Shown: piece by piece, positions 1 to 14,400 of the stretch | Position numbering within the stretch: position 1 is the first letter of the stretch | Layout of the letters: each line of letters starts with the position of its first letter | NCBI GenBank assembly: GCA_029817715.1 | Contig: JARUPY010000067.1 | Location: 1 to 64,000 of the forward strand | Source: Melastoma dodecandrum | Lineage: Eukaryota > Streptophyta > Magnoliopsida > Myrtales > Melastomataceae | Direction of reading: 5' to 3' | DNA length: 64,000 nucleotides | The notes under the pieces: generated by a model | Databases searched by the model: none | What the model saw: only the letters and a program-made list of their open reading frames with translations | Told to the model about the DNA's origin: nothing | Made by a program: the position numbers and the translations under genes

Positions 1-2470
1 TAAATTTGGAATGCAATAACATAAATTAAAAAAAACACGCCTAGGGTTAAATAAAGATAAAGATGGGATAGAAGCAATCGATTCCTGACCCCAAAACTTA
101 CACGGCGGATACTATAAAAAATGGCGAAATAGAATAGGGCGGTGTGGGGGGAAAGAGGTCGGGGGGAACTTACCCCGGGACAAGAAGTAGGTGACGGAGA
201 AGATGAGTGAGAGTGACCGAGAGGGACGGTGCGGGAGCTTGGCCATCCTCCTCGACAATAACCGTTGAGGTACTAGAGGATTGTTCGATTGCCTAACTTA
301 TTTAGAAGGACGCAGCTTAAAAAAAAACGGGGGGTGAGACCTTAATTTGCTGTAATGCTTTAAATTTGGAAATGCAATAATAAACATAAATTAAAAAACA
401 CGCGTAGGTTAATAAAAAAGAAAGTGGGTAAAGCAAGCAAACGATTCCTGACCACATGGCCCAAAACATTACCAGGCTGCGATACCTTATAAAAAATGGC
501 GAAATAAAAGAGAGGCGGGGTGGGGGAGGAAGAGCTCGGGGGGAAACTTACGGGACAAGAAGATCTAGGTGACGGTAGAAGATGAGGAAGTGACCAAGAG
601 GATGGTTCGGGTAGCATTGGCATCATCGACAACGATCGTTAGAAGGTTAAGGTGACTCACGATTATTGCTCGTTTATTTTGAAATGGGAGGCTTAAAAAA
701 AAACGGGTGTACCTTATTGCTGTAATGCTTTAAATTTGGAATGCAATAATAATTAAATTAGAAAAACACAGCCTAGGTTAAATAAAAGAAAGTGGGGGGA
801 AGATGCAACGATTACCTTCTTGACCCCCGACCCCTCCAAAACTTACGGCGATACTCTACAATAAAATGCTGCCACGTAAAAAGGGAAGAGGGCAGGGTAG
901 AAGGGAAAGAGTCGGCGGTGGGAAACTTAACATGACAAAGAAGTAGGTGACGGAGAAAGATGAGGGAGTGTGACCCTAGAGGACGCGTGCGGAGCTTGGC
1001 CACGCTCGACAAGATGCGTTGAGGGTAAGGATTCTCGATTATGCTCGTTATTTAGAAGGCGAGCCTTAAAAAAAAAAACGGGCATGGGAGCCTGTAATTG
1101 CAGTAATTACTATTAAATTTGGAATGTCAATAACTCAATTAAATTAAAAAACACGCCTAGCTTAAATACAAAAGACAAGAGGGAGAAGAGCAACGATTCC
1201 TTGAACCCAACACATTACGGCGTATACTACAAAAAATGGCGAAATGGAAGAGTGGCGGGTAGGGGGAAGGAATCGTGGGGGAACTTACGGGACAAGGAAG
1301 TAGTGTGACGGAGGAAGACAATGAGGAGGTTAGACCCAGGGAGGACGGGATGCGGAGCTTGGCATCCTCGACAAGATGCGTTGAGGTGAAGGAATTTCTC
1401 GATTGCTCGTTATTTTAGAAGGCGAGTCATAAAAAAAACGGGGACCTAATTGCCATATATGCCATTAAATTTGGAATGCAATAACATAAAATATAACAAA
1501 ACACGCCTAGTGTTAAATTAAAAGTAAAGAGGGAAGAGCAACGATTCCCTGACCCCAAAACTTACGGCGATACTACAAAAAAAATGGGCGAAGTGGAAGT
1601 GTTGGCCCACCGGGTGGGGGAAAGAGTCGGGGGGAACTTACGGGACAAGAAGTAGGATGACAGGGGAAGATGAGGATTTGTGATCCAGAGGACGGTGGCG
1701 GAGCTTGCCCCCCCTTCCTCCGACATAGATCGAGTTGAGGTAAGGATTCTCGATTGCGTCTTAATTTAAGAAGGCGAGCTTAAAAAAAACGGGGACCTTA
1801 ATTGCCAATGTAATTCTTTGAATTTGGAATGGCATATAACATAAATTAAAAAACACGCCTATGGTTAAATATAAAAGAAATAAGAAGAAGAGCAAACGAT
1901 TCCTGACCCCAAAACTTACGGCGATATAACTACAAAAAAAATGGACGATAATGGAAGAGGGCCCGGGTGAGGGAATGAGTCGGTGGGGAAACTGACGGGA
2001 CAAGAAGTAGGTGACGGAGAAGATGAGGATGACCAGAGGACGGTGCGGAGCTTGGCCTCATCGACAAGATCGTTGAGGTAAGGATTCTCGATTGCTCGTG
2101 ATTTAGAAGGCGAGCTTAAAAAAAACGGGGATCTAATTGCTGTAATGCTTATAAATTTGGAATGCAATAACATAAATAAAAAAACACGCCTAGGTTAAAA
2201 TTGACGAAAGAGGGAGAAGAGCAACGATTCCTGACCCCAAAAACTTTCGGCGATACTACAAAAAATGGCGAAATGGAAGAGGGCGGGTGGGGGAAGAGTC
2301 GAGGGGAACTTACGGGACAAGAAGTAGGTGACGGAGAAGATGAGGAGTGACCAGAGGACGGTGCGGAGCTTGGCCTCATCGACAAGATCGTTGAGGTAAG
2401 GACTCTCGATTGCTAGTTATTTAGAAGGCGAGCTTAAAAAAAAACGGAGACCTAATTGCTGTAATGCTTT
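1..2470. repeat. Inflated, error-like monomers at the left edge of the array
   Basis: Anchor-to-anchor distances here are about 360, 370, 383, 352, 353, 333 and 318 bp. They settle to 313-318 bp further right. The extra length comes from scattered single-base and short insertions, plus interrupted motifs that are otherwise invariant. An insertion-dominated gradient toward the window edge is what uncorrected long-read sequence at a contig end looks like. Natural decay at an array edge is the alternative. Confidence 0.75.
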
Positions 2471-5400
2471 GAATTTGGAATGCAATAATATAAATTAGAA
2501 AACACGCCTAGGTTAAATAAAAGAATGAAAGAGGGAAGAGCAACGATTCCTGACCCCAAAACTTACGGCGATACTACAAAAAAATGGCGAAAAGGAAGAG
2601 GGCGGGTGAAGGAAGAGTCGGGAGGAACTTACATGACAAGAAGTAGGTGACGGAGAAGATGAGGAGTGACCACGAGGTCGGTGCGGAGCTTGGCCTCCTC
2701 GACAAGATCGTTGAGGTAAGGATTCTCGATTGCTCGTTATTTAGAAGGCGAGCTTAAAAAAAAACGGGGACCTAATTGCTGTAATGCTTTAAATTTGGAA
2801 TGCAATAACATAAATTAAAAAACACGCCTAGGTTAAGTAAACGAAAGAGGGAAGAGCAACGATTCCTCACCCCAAAACTTACGGCGATACTACAAAAAAA
2901 ATGGCGAAATGGAGGAGGGCGGGCAGGAAGAGTCGGGGGGAACTTAACGGGACAAGAAGTTGGGTCACGGTAGCAGGATGAGGAGAGACCAGAGGACGGT
3001 GCGGAAGCTTGGCCTCCTCGACAAGATCGTTGAGGTAAGGATTCTCGATTGCTCGTTATTTAGAAGGCGAGCTTAAAAAAAACGGGGACCTAATTGCTGT
3101 AATTCTTTTAATTTGGAATGCAATAAACATAAATTAAAAAACACGCCTAAGTTAAATAAAAGAAAGAGGGTGAAGAGCAACGATTCATGACCCCAAAACT
3201 TACGGCGGATACTACAAAAAATGGCGAAATGGAAGAGGGCGGGTGGGGGAAGAGTCGGGGGGAACTTACGAGACAAGAAGTAGGTGACGGAGAAGATGAG
3301 GAGTGACCAGAGGACGGTCCGGAGCTTGGCCTCCTCGACAAGATCGATGAGGTAAGGATTCTCGATTGCTCGTTATTTAGAAGGCGAGCATTAAAAAAAA
3401 CGGGGACCTAATTGCTGTAATGCTTTAAATTTGGAATGCAATAAACATAAATTAAAAAACACGCCTAGGTTAAATAAAAGAAAGAGGGAAGAGCAACGAT
3501 TCCTGACCCCAAAACTTACGGCGATACTACAAAAAATGGCGAAATGGAAGAGGGCGGGTGGGGGAAGCGTCGGGGGGAACTTACGGGACAAGAAGTACGT
3601 GACGGAGAAGATGAGGAGTGACCAGAGGGACGGTGCGGAGCTTGGCCACCTCGGACAAGATCGTTGAGGTAAGGATTCTCAATTGCTCGTTATTTAGAAG
3701 GCGAGCTTAAAAAAAAACGGGGACCTAATTGCTTGTAATGCTTTAAATTTGGAATGCAATAACATAAATTAAAAAAACTCGCCTAGGTTAAATAAAAGAA
3801 AGAGGGAACAGCAACGATTCCTGACCCCAAAACTTTACGGCGATACTACAAAAAATGGCGAAATGGAAGAGGGCGGGTGGGGGAAGAGTCGGGGGGAACT
3901 TACGGGACAAGAAGTAGGTGACGGAGAAGATGAGGAGTGACCAGAGGACAGTGCGGAGCTTGGCCTCCTCGACAAAACCGTTGAGGTAAGGATTGTCGAT
4001 TGCTAGTTATTTAGAAGGCGAGCTTAAAAAAAACGGGGACCTAATTGCTGTAATGCTTTAAATTTGGAATGCAATAACATAAATTAAAAAACACGCCTAG
4101 GTTAAAAAAAAGAAAGTGGGAAGAGCAACGATTCCAACCCCCAAAACTTACGGCGATACTATAAAAAATGGCGAAATAAAAGAGGGCGGGTGGGGGAAGA
4201 GTCGGAGGGAACTTACGGGACAAGAAGTAGGTGACGGAGGAAGATGAGGAGTGACCAGAGGACTGTGCGGAGCTTGGCCTCCTCGACAAGATCGTTGAGG
4301 TAAGGATTCTCGATTGCTCGTTATTTAGAAGGGGAGCTTAAAAAAAAACGGGGACATAATTGCTGTAATTCTTTAAATTTGGAATGCAATAACATAAATT
4401 AAAAAACACGCCTAGGTTAAATAAAAGAAAGAGGGAAGAGCAACGATTCCTGACCCCAAAACTTACGGCGATACTACAAAAAATGGCGAAATGGATGAGG
4501 GCGGGTGGGGGAAGAGTCGGGGGGAACTTACGGGACAAGAAGTAGGTGACGGAGAAGATGAGGAGTGACCAGAGGACGGTTCGGAGCTTGGCCTCATCGA
4601 CAAGATCGTTGAGGTAAGGACTCTCGATTGCTCGTTATTTTGAAGGCGAGCTTAAAAAAAAACGGGGACCTAATTGCTGTATTGCTTTAAATTTGGAATG
4701 CAATAATATAAATTAGAAAACACGCGTAGGTTAAATAAAAGAAAGAGGGAAGAGCAACGATTCCTGACCCCAAAACTTACGGCGATACTACAAAAAATGG
4801 CGAAAAGGAAGAGGGCGGGTGAAGGAAGAGTCGGGGGGAACTTACATGACAAGAAGTAGGTGACGGAGAAGATGAGGAGTGACCAGAGGACGGTGCGGAG
4901 CTTGGCCTCCTCGACAAGATCGTTGAGGTAAGGATTCTCGATTGCTCGTTATTTAGAAAGGCGAGCTCAAAAAAAAAAACGGGGACCTAATTGCTGTAAT
5001 GCTTTAAATTTGGAATGCAATAACATAAATTAAAAAACACGCCTAGGTTAAATAAACGAAAGAGGGAAGAGCAACGATTCCTCACCCCAAAACTTACGGC
5101 GATACTACAAAAAAATGGCGAAATGGAGGAGGGCGGGCGGGGGAAAGAGTGGGGGGGAACTCACGGGACAAGAAGTAGGTGATGGAGGAGATGAGGAGTG
5201 ACCAGAGGACGGTGCGGAGCTTGGCCTCCTCGACAAGATCGTTGAGGTAAGGATTCTCGATTGCTCGTTATTTAGAAGGCGAGCTTAAAAAAAACGGGGA
5301 CCTAATTGCTGTAATTCTTTAAATTTTGGAATGCAATAACATAAATTAAAAAACACGCCTAGGTTAAATAAAAGAAAGAGGGAAGAGCAACGATTCCTGA

Positions 5401-8400
5401 CCCCAAAACTTACGGCGATACTACAAAAAATGGCGAAATGGAAGAGGGCGGGTGGGGGGAAGAATCGGGGGGAACTTACGGGACAAGAAGTAGGTGACGG
5501 AGAAGATGAGGATGACCAGAGGACGGTGCGGAGCTTGGCCTCCTCGACAAGATCGTTGAGGTAAGAATTCTCGATTGCTCGTTATTTAGAAGGCGAGCTT
5601 AAAAAAAACGGGGACCTAATTGCTGTAATGCTTTAAATTTGGAATGCAATAACATAAATTAAAAAACACGCCTAGGTTAAATAAAAGAAAGAGGGAAGAG
5701 CAACGATTCCTGACCCCAAAACTTACGGCGATACTACAAAAAATGGCGAAATGGAAGAGGGCGGGTGGGGGAAGAGTCGGGGGGAACTTACGGGACAAGA
5801 AGTAGGTGACGGAGAAGATGAGGAGTGACCAGAGGACGGTGCGGAGCTTGGCCTCCTCGACAAGATCGTTGAGGTAAGGATTTTCGATTGCTCGTTATTT
5901 AGAAGGCGAGCTTAAAAAAAACGGGGACCTAATTGCTGTAATGCTTTAAATTTGGAATGCAATAACATAAATTAAAAAACATTCCTAGGTTAAATAAAAG
6001 AAAGAGGGAAGAGCAACGATTCCTGACCCCAAAACTTACGGCGATACTACAAAAAGTGGCGAAATGGAAGAGGGCGGGTGGGGGACGAGTCGGGGGGAAC
6101 TTACGGGACAAGAAGTAGGTGACGGAGAAGATGAGGAGTGACCAGAGGACGGTGCGGAGCTTGGCCTCCTCGACAAGATCGTTGAGGTAAGGATTCTCGA
6201 TTGCTCGTTATTTAGAAGGCGAGCTTAAAAAAAACGGGGACCTAATTGCTGTAATTCTTTGAATTTGGAATGCAATAACATAAATTAAGAAACATGCCTA
6301 GGTTAAATAAAAGAAAGAGGGAAGAGCAACGATTCCTGACCCCAAAACTTACGGCGATACTACAAAAAATGGCGAAATGGAAGAGGGCGGGTGGGGGAAG
6401 AGTCGGGGGGAACTTACGGGACAAGAAGTAGGTTACGGAGAAGATGAGGAGTGACCAGAGGACGGTGCGGAGCTTGGCCTCCTCGACAAGATCGTTGAGG
6501 TAAGGATTCTCGATTGCTCGTTATTTAGAAGGCGAGCTTAAAAAAAACGGGGACCTAATTGCTGTAATGCTTTAAATTTGGAATGCAATAACATAAAATT
6601 AAAAAAGACGCCTAGGTTAAATAGACGAAAGAGGGAAGAGCAACGATTCCTGACCCCAAAACTTTCGGCGATACTACAAAAAATGGCGAAATGGAAGAGG
6701 GCGGGTGGGGGAAGAGTCGAGGGGAACTTACGGGACAAGAAGTAGGTGACGGAGAAGATGAGGAGTGACCAGAGGACGGTGCGGAGCTTGGCCTCATCGA
6801 CAAGATCGTTGAGGTAAGGACTCTCGATTGCTAGTTATTTAGAAGGCGAGCTTAAAAAAAACGGAGACCTAATTGCTTGTAATGCTTTAAATTTGGAATG
6901 CAATAATATAAATTAGAAAACACGCCTAGGTTAAATAAAAGAAAGAGGGAAGAGCAACCATTCCTGACCCCAAAACTTACGGCGATACTACAAAAAATGG
7001 CGAAAAGGAAGAGGGCGGGTGAAGGAAGAGTCGGGGGGAACTTACATGACTAGAAGTAGGTGACGGAGTGACCAGAGGACGGTGCGGGAGCTTGGCCTCC
7101 TCGACAAGATCGTTGAGGTAAGGATTCTCTATTGCTCGTTTTTTGGAAGGCGAGCTTAAAAAAAACGGGGACCTAATTGCTGTAATGCTTTAAATTTGGA
7201 ATGCAATAACATAAATTAAAAAAGACGCCTAGGTTAAGTAAACGAAAGAGGGAAGAGCAACGATTCCTCACCCCAAAACTTACGGCGATACTACGAAAAA
7301 TGGCGAAATGGAGGAGGGTGGGCGGGGGAAGAGTCGGGGGGAACTTACGGGACAAGAAGTTGGTGACGGAGAAGATGAGGAGTGACCAGAGGACGGTGCG
7401 GAGCTTGGCCTCCTCGACAAGATCGTTGAGGTAAGGATTCTCGATTGCTCGTTATTTAGAAGGCGAGCTTAAAAAAAACGGGGACCTAATTGCTGTAATT
7501 CTTTAAATTTGGAATGCAATAACATAAAATTAAAAAACACGCCTAGGTTAAATAAAAGAAAAGAGGGAAGAGCAACGATTCCTGACCCCAAAACTTACGG
7601 CGATACTACAAAAAATGGCGAAATGGAAGAGGGCGGGTGGGGGAAGAGTCGAGGGGAACTTACGGGACAAGAAGTAGGTGACGGAGAAGATGAGGAGTGA
7701 CCAGAGGACGGTGCGGAGCTTGGCCTCATCGACAAGATCGTTGAGGTAAGGACTCTCGATTGCTAGTTATTTAGAAGGCGAGCTTAAAAAAAACGGAGAC
7801 CTAATTGCTGTAATGCTTTAAATTTGGAATGCAATAATATAAATTAGAAAAACACGCCTAGGTTAAATAAAAGAAAGAGGGAAGAGCAACCATTCCTGAC
7901 CCCAAAACTTACGGCGATACTACAAAAAATGGCGAAAAGGAAGAGGGCGGGTGAAGGAAAGAGTCGGGGGGAACTTACATGACTAGAAGTAGGTGACGGA
8001 GAAGATGAGGAGTGACCACGAGGACGGTGCGGAGCTTGGCCTCCTCGACAAGATCGTTGAGGTAAGGATTCTCTATTGCTCGTTTTTTAGAAGGCGAGCT
8101 TAAAAAAAACGGGGACCTAATTGCTGTAATGCTTTAAATTTGGAATGCAATAACATAAATTAAAAAAGACGCCTAGGTTAAATAAACGAAAGAGGGAAGA
8201 GCAACGATTCCTCACCCCAAAACTTACGGCGATACTACGAAAAATGGCGAAATGGAGGAGGGTGGGCGGGGGGAAGAGTCGGGGGGAACTTGCGGGACAA
8301 GAAGTTGGTGACGGAGAAGATGAGGAGTGACCAGAGGACGGTGCGGGGCTTGGCCTCCTCGACAAGATCGTTGAGGTAAGGATTCTCGATTGCTCGTTAT

Positions 8401-11400
8401 TTAGAAGGCGAGCTTAAAAAAAACGGGGACCTAATTGCCGTAATTCTTTAAATTTGGAATGCAATAACATAAATTAAAAAACACGCCTCGGTTAAATAAA
8501 AGAAAGAGGGAAGAGCAACGATTCCTGACCCCAAAACTTACGGCGATACTACAAAAAGTGGCGAAATGGAAGAGGGCGGGTGGGGGAAGAGTCGGGGGGA
8601 ACTTACGGGACAAGAAGTAGGTGACGGAGAAGATGAGGAGTGACCAGAGGACGGTGCGGAGCTTGGCCTCCTCGACAAGATCGTTGAGGTAAGGATTCTC
8701 GATTGCTCGTTATTTAGAAGGCGAGCTAAAAAAAAACGGGGACCTAATTGCTGTAATGCTTTAAATTTGGAATGCAATAACATAAATTAAAAAACACGCC
8801 TAGGTTAAAGAAAAGAAAGAGAGAAGAGCAACGATTCCTGACCCCAAAACTTACGGCGATACTACAAGAAATGGCGAAATGGAAGAGGGCGGGTGGGGGA
8901 AGAGCCGGGGGGAACTTACGGGACAAGAAGTAGGTGACGGAGGAGATGAGGAGTGACCAGAGGACGGTGCGGAGCTTGGCCTCCTCGACAAGATCGTTGA
9001 GGTAAGGATTCTCGATTGCTCGTTATTTAGAAGGCGAGCTTAAAAAAAACGGGGACCTAATTGCTGTAATGCTTTAAATTTGGAATGCAATAACATAAAT
9101 TAAAAAACACGCCTAGGTTAAATAAAAGAAAGAGGGAAGAGCAACGATTCCTGATTCCAAAACTTACGGCGATACTACAACAAATGGCGAAATGGAAGAG
9201 GGCGGGTGGGGGAAGAGTCGGGGGGAACTTACGGGACAAGAAGTAGGTTACGGAGAAGATGAGGAGTGACCAGAGGACGGTGCGGAGCTTGGCCTCCTCG
9301 ACAAGATCGTTGAGGTAAGGATTCTCGATTGCTCGTTATTTTAGAAGGCGAGCTTAAAAAAACGGGGGCCTAATTGCTGTAATGCTTTAAATTTGGTATG
9401 CAATAACATAAATTAAAAAACACGCCTAGGTTAAATAAAAGAAAGAGGGAAGAGCAACGATTCCTGACCCCAAAACTTACGGCGATACTACAAGAAATGG
9501 CGAAATGCAAGAGGGCGGGTGGGGGAAGAGTCGGGGGGAACTTACGGGACAAGAAGTAGGTGAAGGAGAAGATGAGGAGTGACCAGAGGACGGTGCGGAG
9601 CTTGGCCTCCTCGACAAGATCGTTGAGGTAAGGATTCTCGATTGCTCGTTATTTAGAAGGCGAGCTTAAAAAAAACGGGGACCTGATAGCTGTAATGCTT
9701 TAAATTTGGAATGCAATAACATATATTAAAAAACACGCCTAGGTTAAATAAAAGAAAGAGGGAAGAGCAACGATTCCTGACCCCAAAACTTACGGCGATA
9801 CTACAAGAAATGGCGAAATGGAAGAGGGCGGGTGGGGGAAGAGTCGGGGGGAACTTACGGGACAAGAAGTAGGTGACGGAGAAGATGAGGAGTGACCAGA
9901 GGACGGTGCGGAGCTTGGCCTCCTCGACAAGATCGTTGAGGTAAGGATTCTGGATTGCTCGTTATTTAGAAGGCGAGCTTAAAAAAACGGGGACCTAATT
10001 GCTGTAATGCTTTAAATTTGGAATGCAATAACATAAATTAAAAAACACGCCTAGGTTAAATAAAAGAAAGAGGGAAGAGCAACGATTCCTGACCCCAAAA
10101 CTTACGGCGATACTACAAGAAATGGCGAAAAGGAAGAGGGCGGGTGGGGGAAGAGTCGGGGGGAACTTGCGGGACAAGAAGTTGGTGACGGAGAAGATGA
10201 GGAGTGACCAGAGGACGGTGCGGGGCTTGGCCTCCTCGACAAGATCGTTGAGGTAAGGATTCTCGATTGCTCGTTATTTAGAAGGCGAGCTTAAAAAAAA
10301 CGGGGACCTAATTGCTGTAATGCTTTAAATTTGGAATGCAATAACATAAATTAAAAAACACGCCTAGGTTAAATAAAAGAAAGAGGGAAGAGCAACCATT
10401 CCTGACCCCAAAACTTACGGCGATACTACAAAAAATGGCGAAAAGGAAGAGGGCGGGTGAAGGAAGAGTCGGGGGGAACTTACATGACTAGAAGTAGGTG
10501 ACGGAGTGACCAGAGGACGGTGCGGAGCTTGGCCTCCTCGACAAGATCGTTGAGGTAAGGATTCTCTATTGCTCGTTTTTTGGAAGGCGAGCTTAAAAAA
10601 AACGGGGACCTAATTGCTGTAATGCTTTAAATTTGGAATGCAATAACATAAATTAAAAAAGACGCCTAGGTTAAATAAACGAAAGAGGGAAGAGCAACGA
10701 TTCCTCACCCCAAAACTTACGGCGATACTACGAAAAATGGCGAAATGGAGGAGGTGGGCGGGGGAAGAGTCGGGGGGAACTTACGGGACAAGAAGTTGGT
10801 GACGGAGAAGATGAGGAGTGACCAGAGGACGGTGCGGAGCTTGGCCTCCTCGACAAGATCGTTGAGGTAAGGATTCTCGATTGCTCGTTATTTAGAAGGC
10901 GAGCTTAAAAAAAACGGGGACCTAATTGATGTAATTCTTTAAATTTGGAATGCAATAACATAAATTAAAAAACACGCCTAGGTTAAATAAAAGAAAGAGG
11001 GAAGAGCAACGATTCCTGACCCCAAAACTTACAGCGATACTACAAAAAATGGCGAAATGGAAGAGGGCGGGTGGGGGAAGAGTCGAGGGGAACTTACGGG
11101 ACAAGAAGTAGGTGACGGAGAAGATGAGGAGTGACCAGAGGACGGTGCGGAGCTTGGCCTCATCGACAAGATCGTTGAGGTAAGGACTCTCGATTGCTAG
11201 TTATTTAGAAGGCGAGCTTAAAAAAAACGGAGACCTAATTGCTGTAATGCTTTAAATTTGGAATGCAATAATATAAATTAGAAAACACGCCTAGGTTAAA
11301 TAAAAGAAAGAGGGAAGAGCAACCATTCCTGACCCCAAAACTTACGGCGATACTACAAAAAATGGCGAAAAGGAAGAGGGCGGGTGAAGGAAGAGTCGGG

Positions 11401-14400
11401 GGGAACTTACATGACTAGAAGTAGGTGACGGAGAAGATGAGGAGTGACCAGAGGACGGTGCGGAGCTTGGCCTCCTCGACAAGATCGTTGAGGTAAGGAT
11501 TCTCTATTGCTCGTTTTTAGAAGGCGAGCTTAAAAAAAACGGGGACCTAATTGCTGTAATGCTTTAAATTTGGAATGCAATAACATAAATTAAAAAAGAC
11601 GCCTAGGTTAAATAAACGAAAGAGGGAAGAGCAACGATTCCTCACCCCAAAACTTACTGCGATACTACGAAAAATGGCGAAATGGAGGAGGGTGGGCGGG
11701 GGAAGAGTCGGGGGGAACTTACGGGACAAGAAGTTGGTGACGGAGAAGATGAGGAGTGACCAGAGGACGGTGCGGAGCTTGGCCTCCTCGACAAGATCGT
11801 TGAGGTAAGGATCCTCGATTGCTCGTTATTTAGAAGGCGAGCTTAAAAAAAAACGGGGACCTAATTGCTGTAATGCTTTAAATTTGGAATGCAATAACAT
11901 AAATTAAAAAACACGCCTGAGTTAAATAAAAGAAAGAGGGAAGAGCAACGATTCCTGACCCCAAAACTTACGGCGCTACTACAAAAAAATGGCGAAAGGC
12001 AAGAGGGCGGGTGGGGGAAGAGTCGGGGGGAACTTACGGGACAAGAAGTAGGTGACGGAGAAGATGAGGAGTGACCAGAGGACGGTGCGGAGCTTGGCCT
12101 CCTCGACAAGATCGTTGAGGTAAGGATTCTCGATTGCTCGTTATTTAGAAGGCGAGCTCAAAAAAAACGGGGACCTAATTGCTGTAATGCTTTAAATTTG
12201 GAATGCAATAACATAAATTAAAAAACACGCCTAGGTTAAATAAACGAAAGAGGGATGAGCAACGATTCCTCACCCCAAAACTTACGGCGATACTACAAAA
12301 AATGGCGAAATGGAGGAGGGCGGGCGGGGGAAGAGTGGGGGGGAACTCACGGGACAAGAAGTAGGTGACGGAGGAGATGAGGAGTGACCAGAGGACGGTG
12401 CGGAGCTTGGCCTCCTCGACAAGATCGTTGAGGTAAGGATTCTCGATTGCTCGTTATTTAGAAGGCGAGCTTAAAAAAAACGGGGACCTAATTGCTGTAA
12501 TGCTTTAAATTTGGAATGCAATAACATAAATTAAAAAACACGCCTAAGTTAAATAAAAGAAAGAGGGAAGAGCAACGATTCCTGACCCCAAAACTTACGG
12601 CGATACTACAAAAAATGGCGAAATGGAAGAGGGCGGGTGGGGGAAGAGTCGGGGGGAACTTACGGGACAAGAAGTAGGTGACGGAGAAGATGAGGAGTGA
12701 CCAGAGGACGGTGCGGAGCTTGGCCTCCTCGACAAGATCGTTGAGGTAAGGATTCTCGATTGCTCGTTATTTTAGAAGGCGAGCTTAAAAAAACGGGGGC
12801 CTAATTGCTGTAATGCTTTAAATTTGGTATGCAATAACATAAATTAAAAAACACGCCTAGGTTAAATAAAAGAAAGAGGGAAGAGCAACGATTCCTGACC
12901 CCAAAACTTACGGCGATACTACAAAAAATGGCGAAATGGAAGAGGGCGGGTGGGGGAAGAGTCGGGGGGAACTTACGGGACAAGAAGTAGGTGACGGAGA
13001 AGATGAGGAGTGACCAGAGGACGGTGCGGAGCTTGGCCTCCTCGACAAGATCGTTGAGGTGAGGATTCTCGATTGCTCGTTATTTAGAAGGCGAGCTTAA
13101 AAAAAACGGGGACCTAATTGCTGTAATGCTTTAAATTTGGAATGCAATAACATAAATTAAAAAACACGCCTAGGTTAAATAAAAGAAAGAGGGAAGAGCA
13201 ACGATTCCTGACCCCAAAACTTACGGCGATACTACAAAAAATGGCGAAATGGAAGAGGGCGGGAGGGGGAAGAGTCGGGGGAACTTACGGGACAAGAAGT
13301 AGGTGACGGAGAAGATGAGGAGTGACCATAGGACGGTGCGGAGCTTGGCCGCCTCGACAAGATCGTTGAGGTAAGGATTCTCTATTGCTCGTTATTTAGA
13401 AGGCGAGCTTAAAAAAACGGGGACCTAATTGCTGTAATGCTTTAAATTTTGAATGCAATAACATAAATTAAAAAACACGCCTAGGTTAAATAAAAGAAAG
13501 AGGGAAGAGCAACGATTCCCGACCCCAAAACTTACGGCGATACTACAAGAAATGGCGAAATGGAAGAGGGCGGGTGGGGGAAGAGTCGGGGGGAACTTAC
13601 GGGACAAGAAGTAGGTGACGGAGAAGATGAGGAGTGACCAGAGGACGGTGCGGGGCTTGGCCTCCTCGACAAGATCGTTGAGGTAAGGATTCTCGATTGC
13701 TCGTTATTTAGAAGGCGAGCTTAAAAAAAACGGGGACCTAATTGCTGTAATGCTTTAAATTTGGAATGCAATAACATAAATTAAAAAACACGCCTAGGTT
13801 AAATAAAAGAAAGAGGGAAGAGCAACGATTCCTGACCCCAAAACTTACGGCGATACTACAAGAAATGGCGAAATGGAAGAGGGCGGGTGGGGGAAGAGTC
13901 GGGGGGAACTTACGGGACAAGAAGTAGGTGACGGAGAAGATGAGGAGTGACCAGAGGACGGTGCGGGGCTTGGCCTCCTCGACAAGATCGTTGAGGTAAG
14001 GATTCTCGATTGCTCGTTATTTAGAAGGCGAGCTAAAAAAAAACGGGGACCTAATTGCTGTAATGCTTTAAATTTGGAATGCAATAACATAAATTAAAAA
14101 ACACGCCTAGGTTAAATAAAAGAAAGAGGGAAGAGCAACGATTCCTGACCCCAAAACTTACGGCGATACTACAAAAAGTGGCGAAATGGAAGAGGGCGGG
14201 TGGGGAAAGAGTCGGGGGGAACTTACGGAACAAGAAGTAGGTGACGGAGAAGATGAGGAGTGACCAGAGGACGGTGCGGGGCTTGGCCTCCTCGACAAGA
14301 TCGTTGAGGTAAGGATTCTCGATTGCTCGTTATTTAGAAGGCGAGCTTAAAAAAAACGGGGACCTAATTGCTGTAATGCTTTAAATTTGGAATGCAATAA

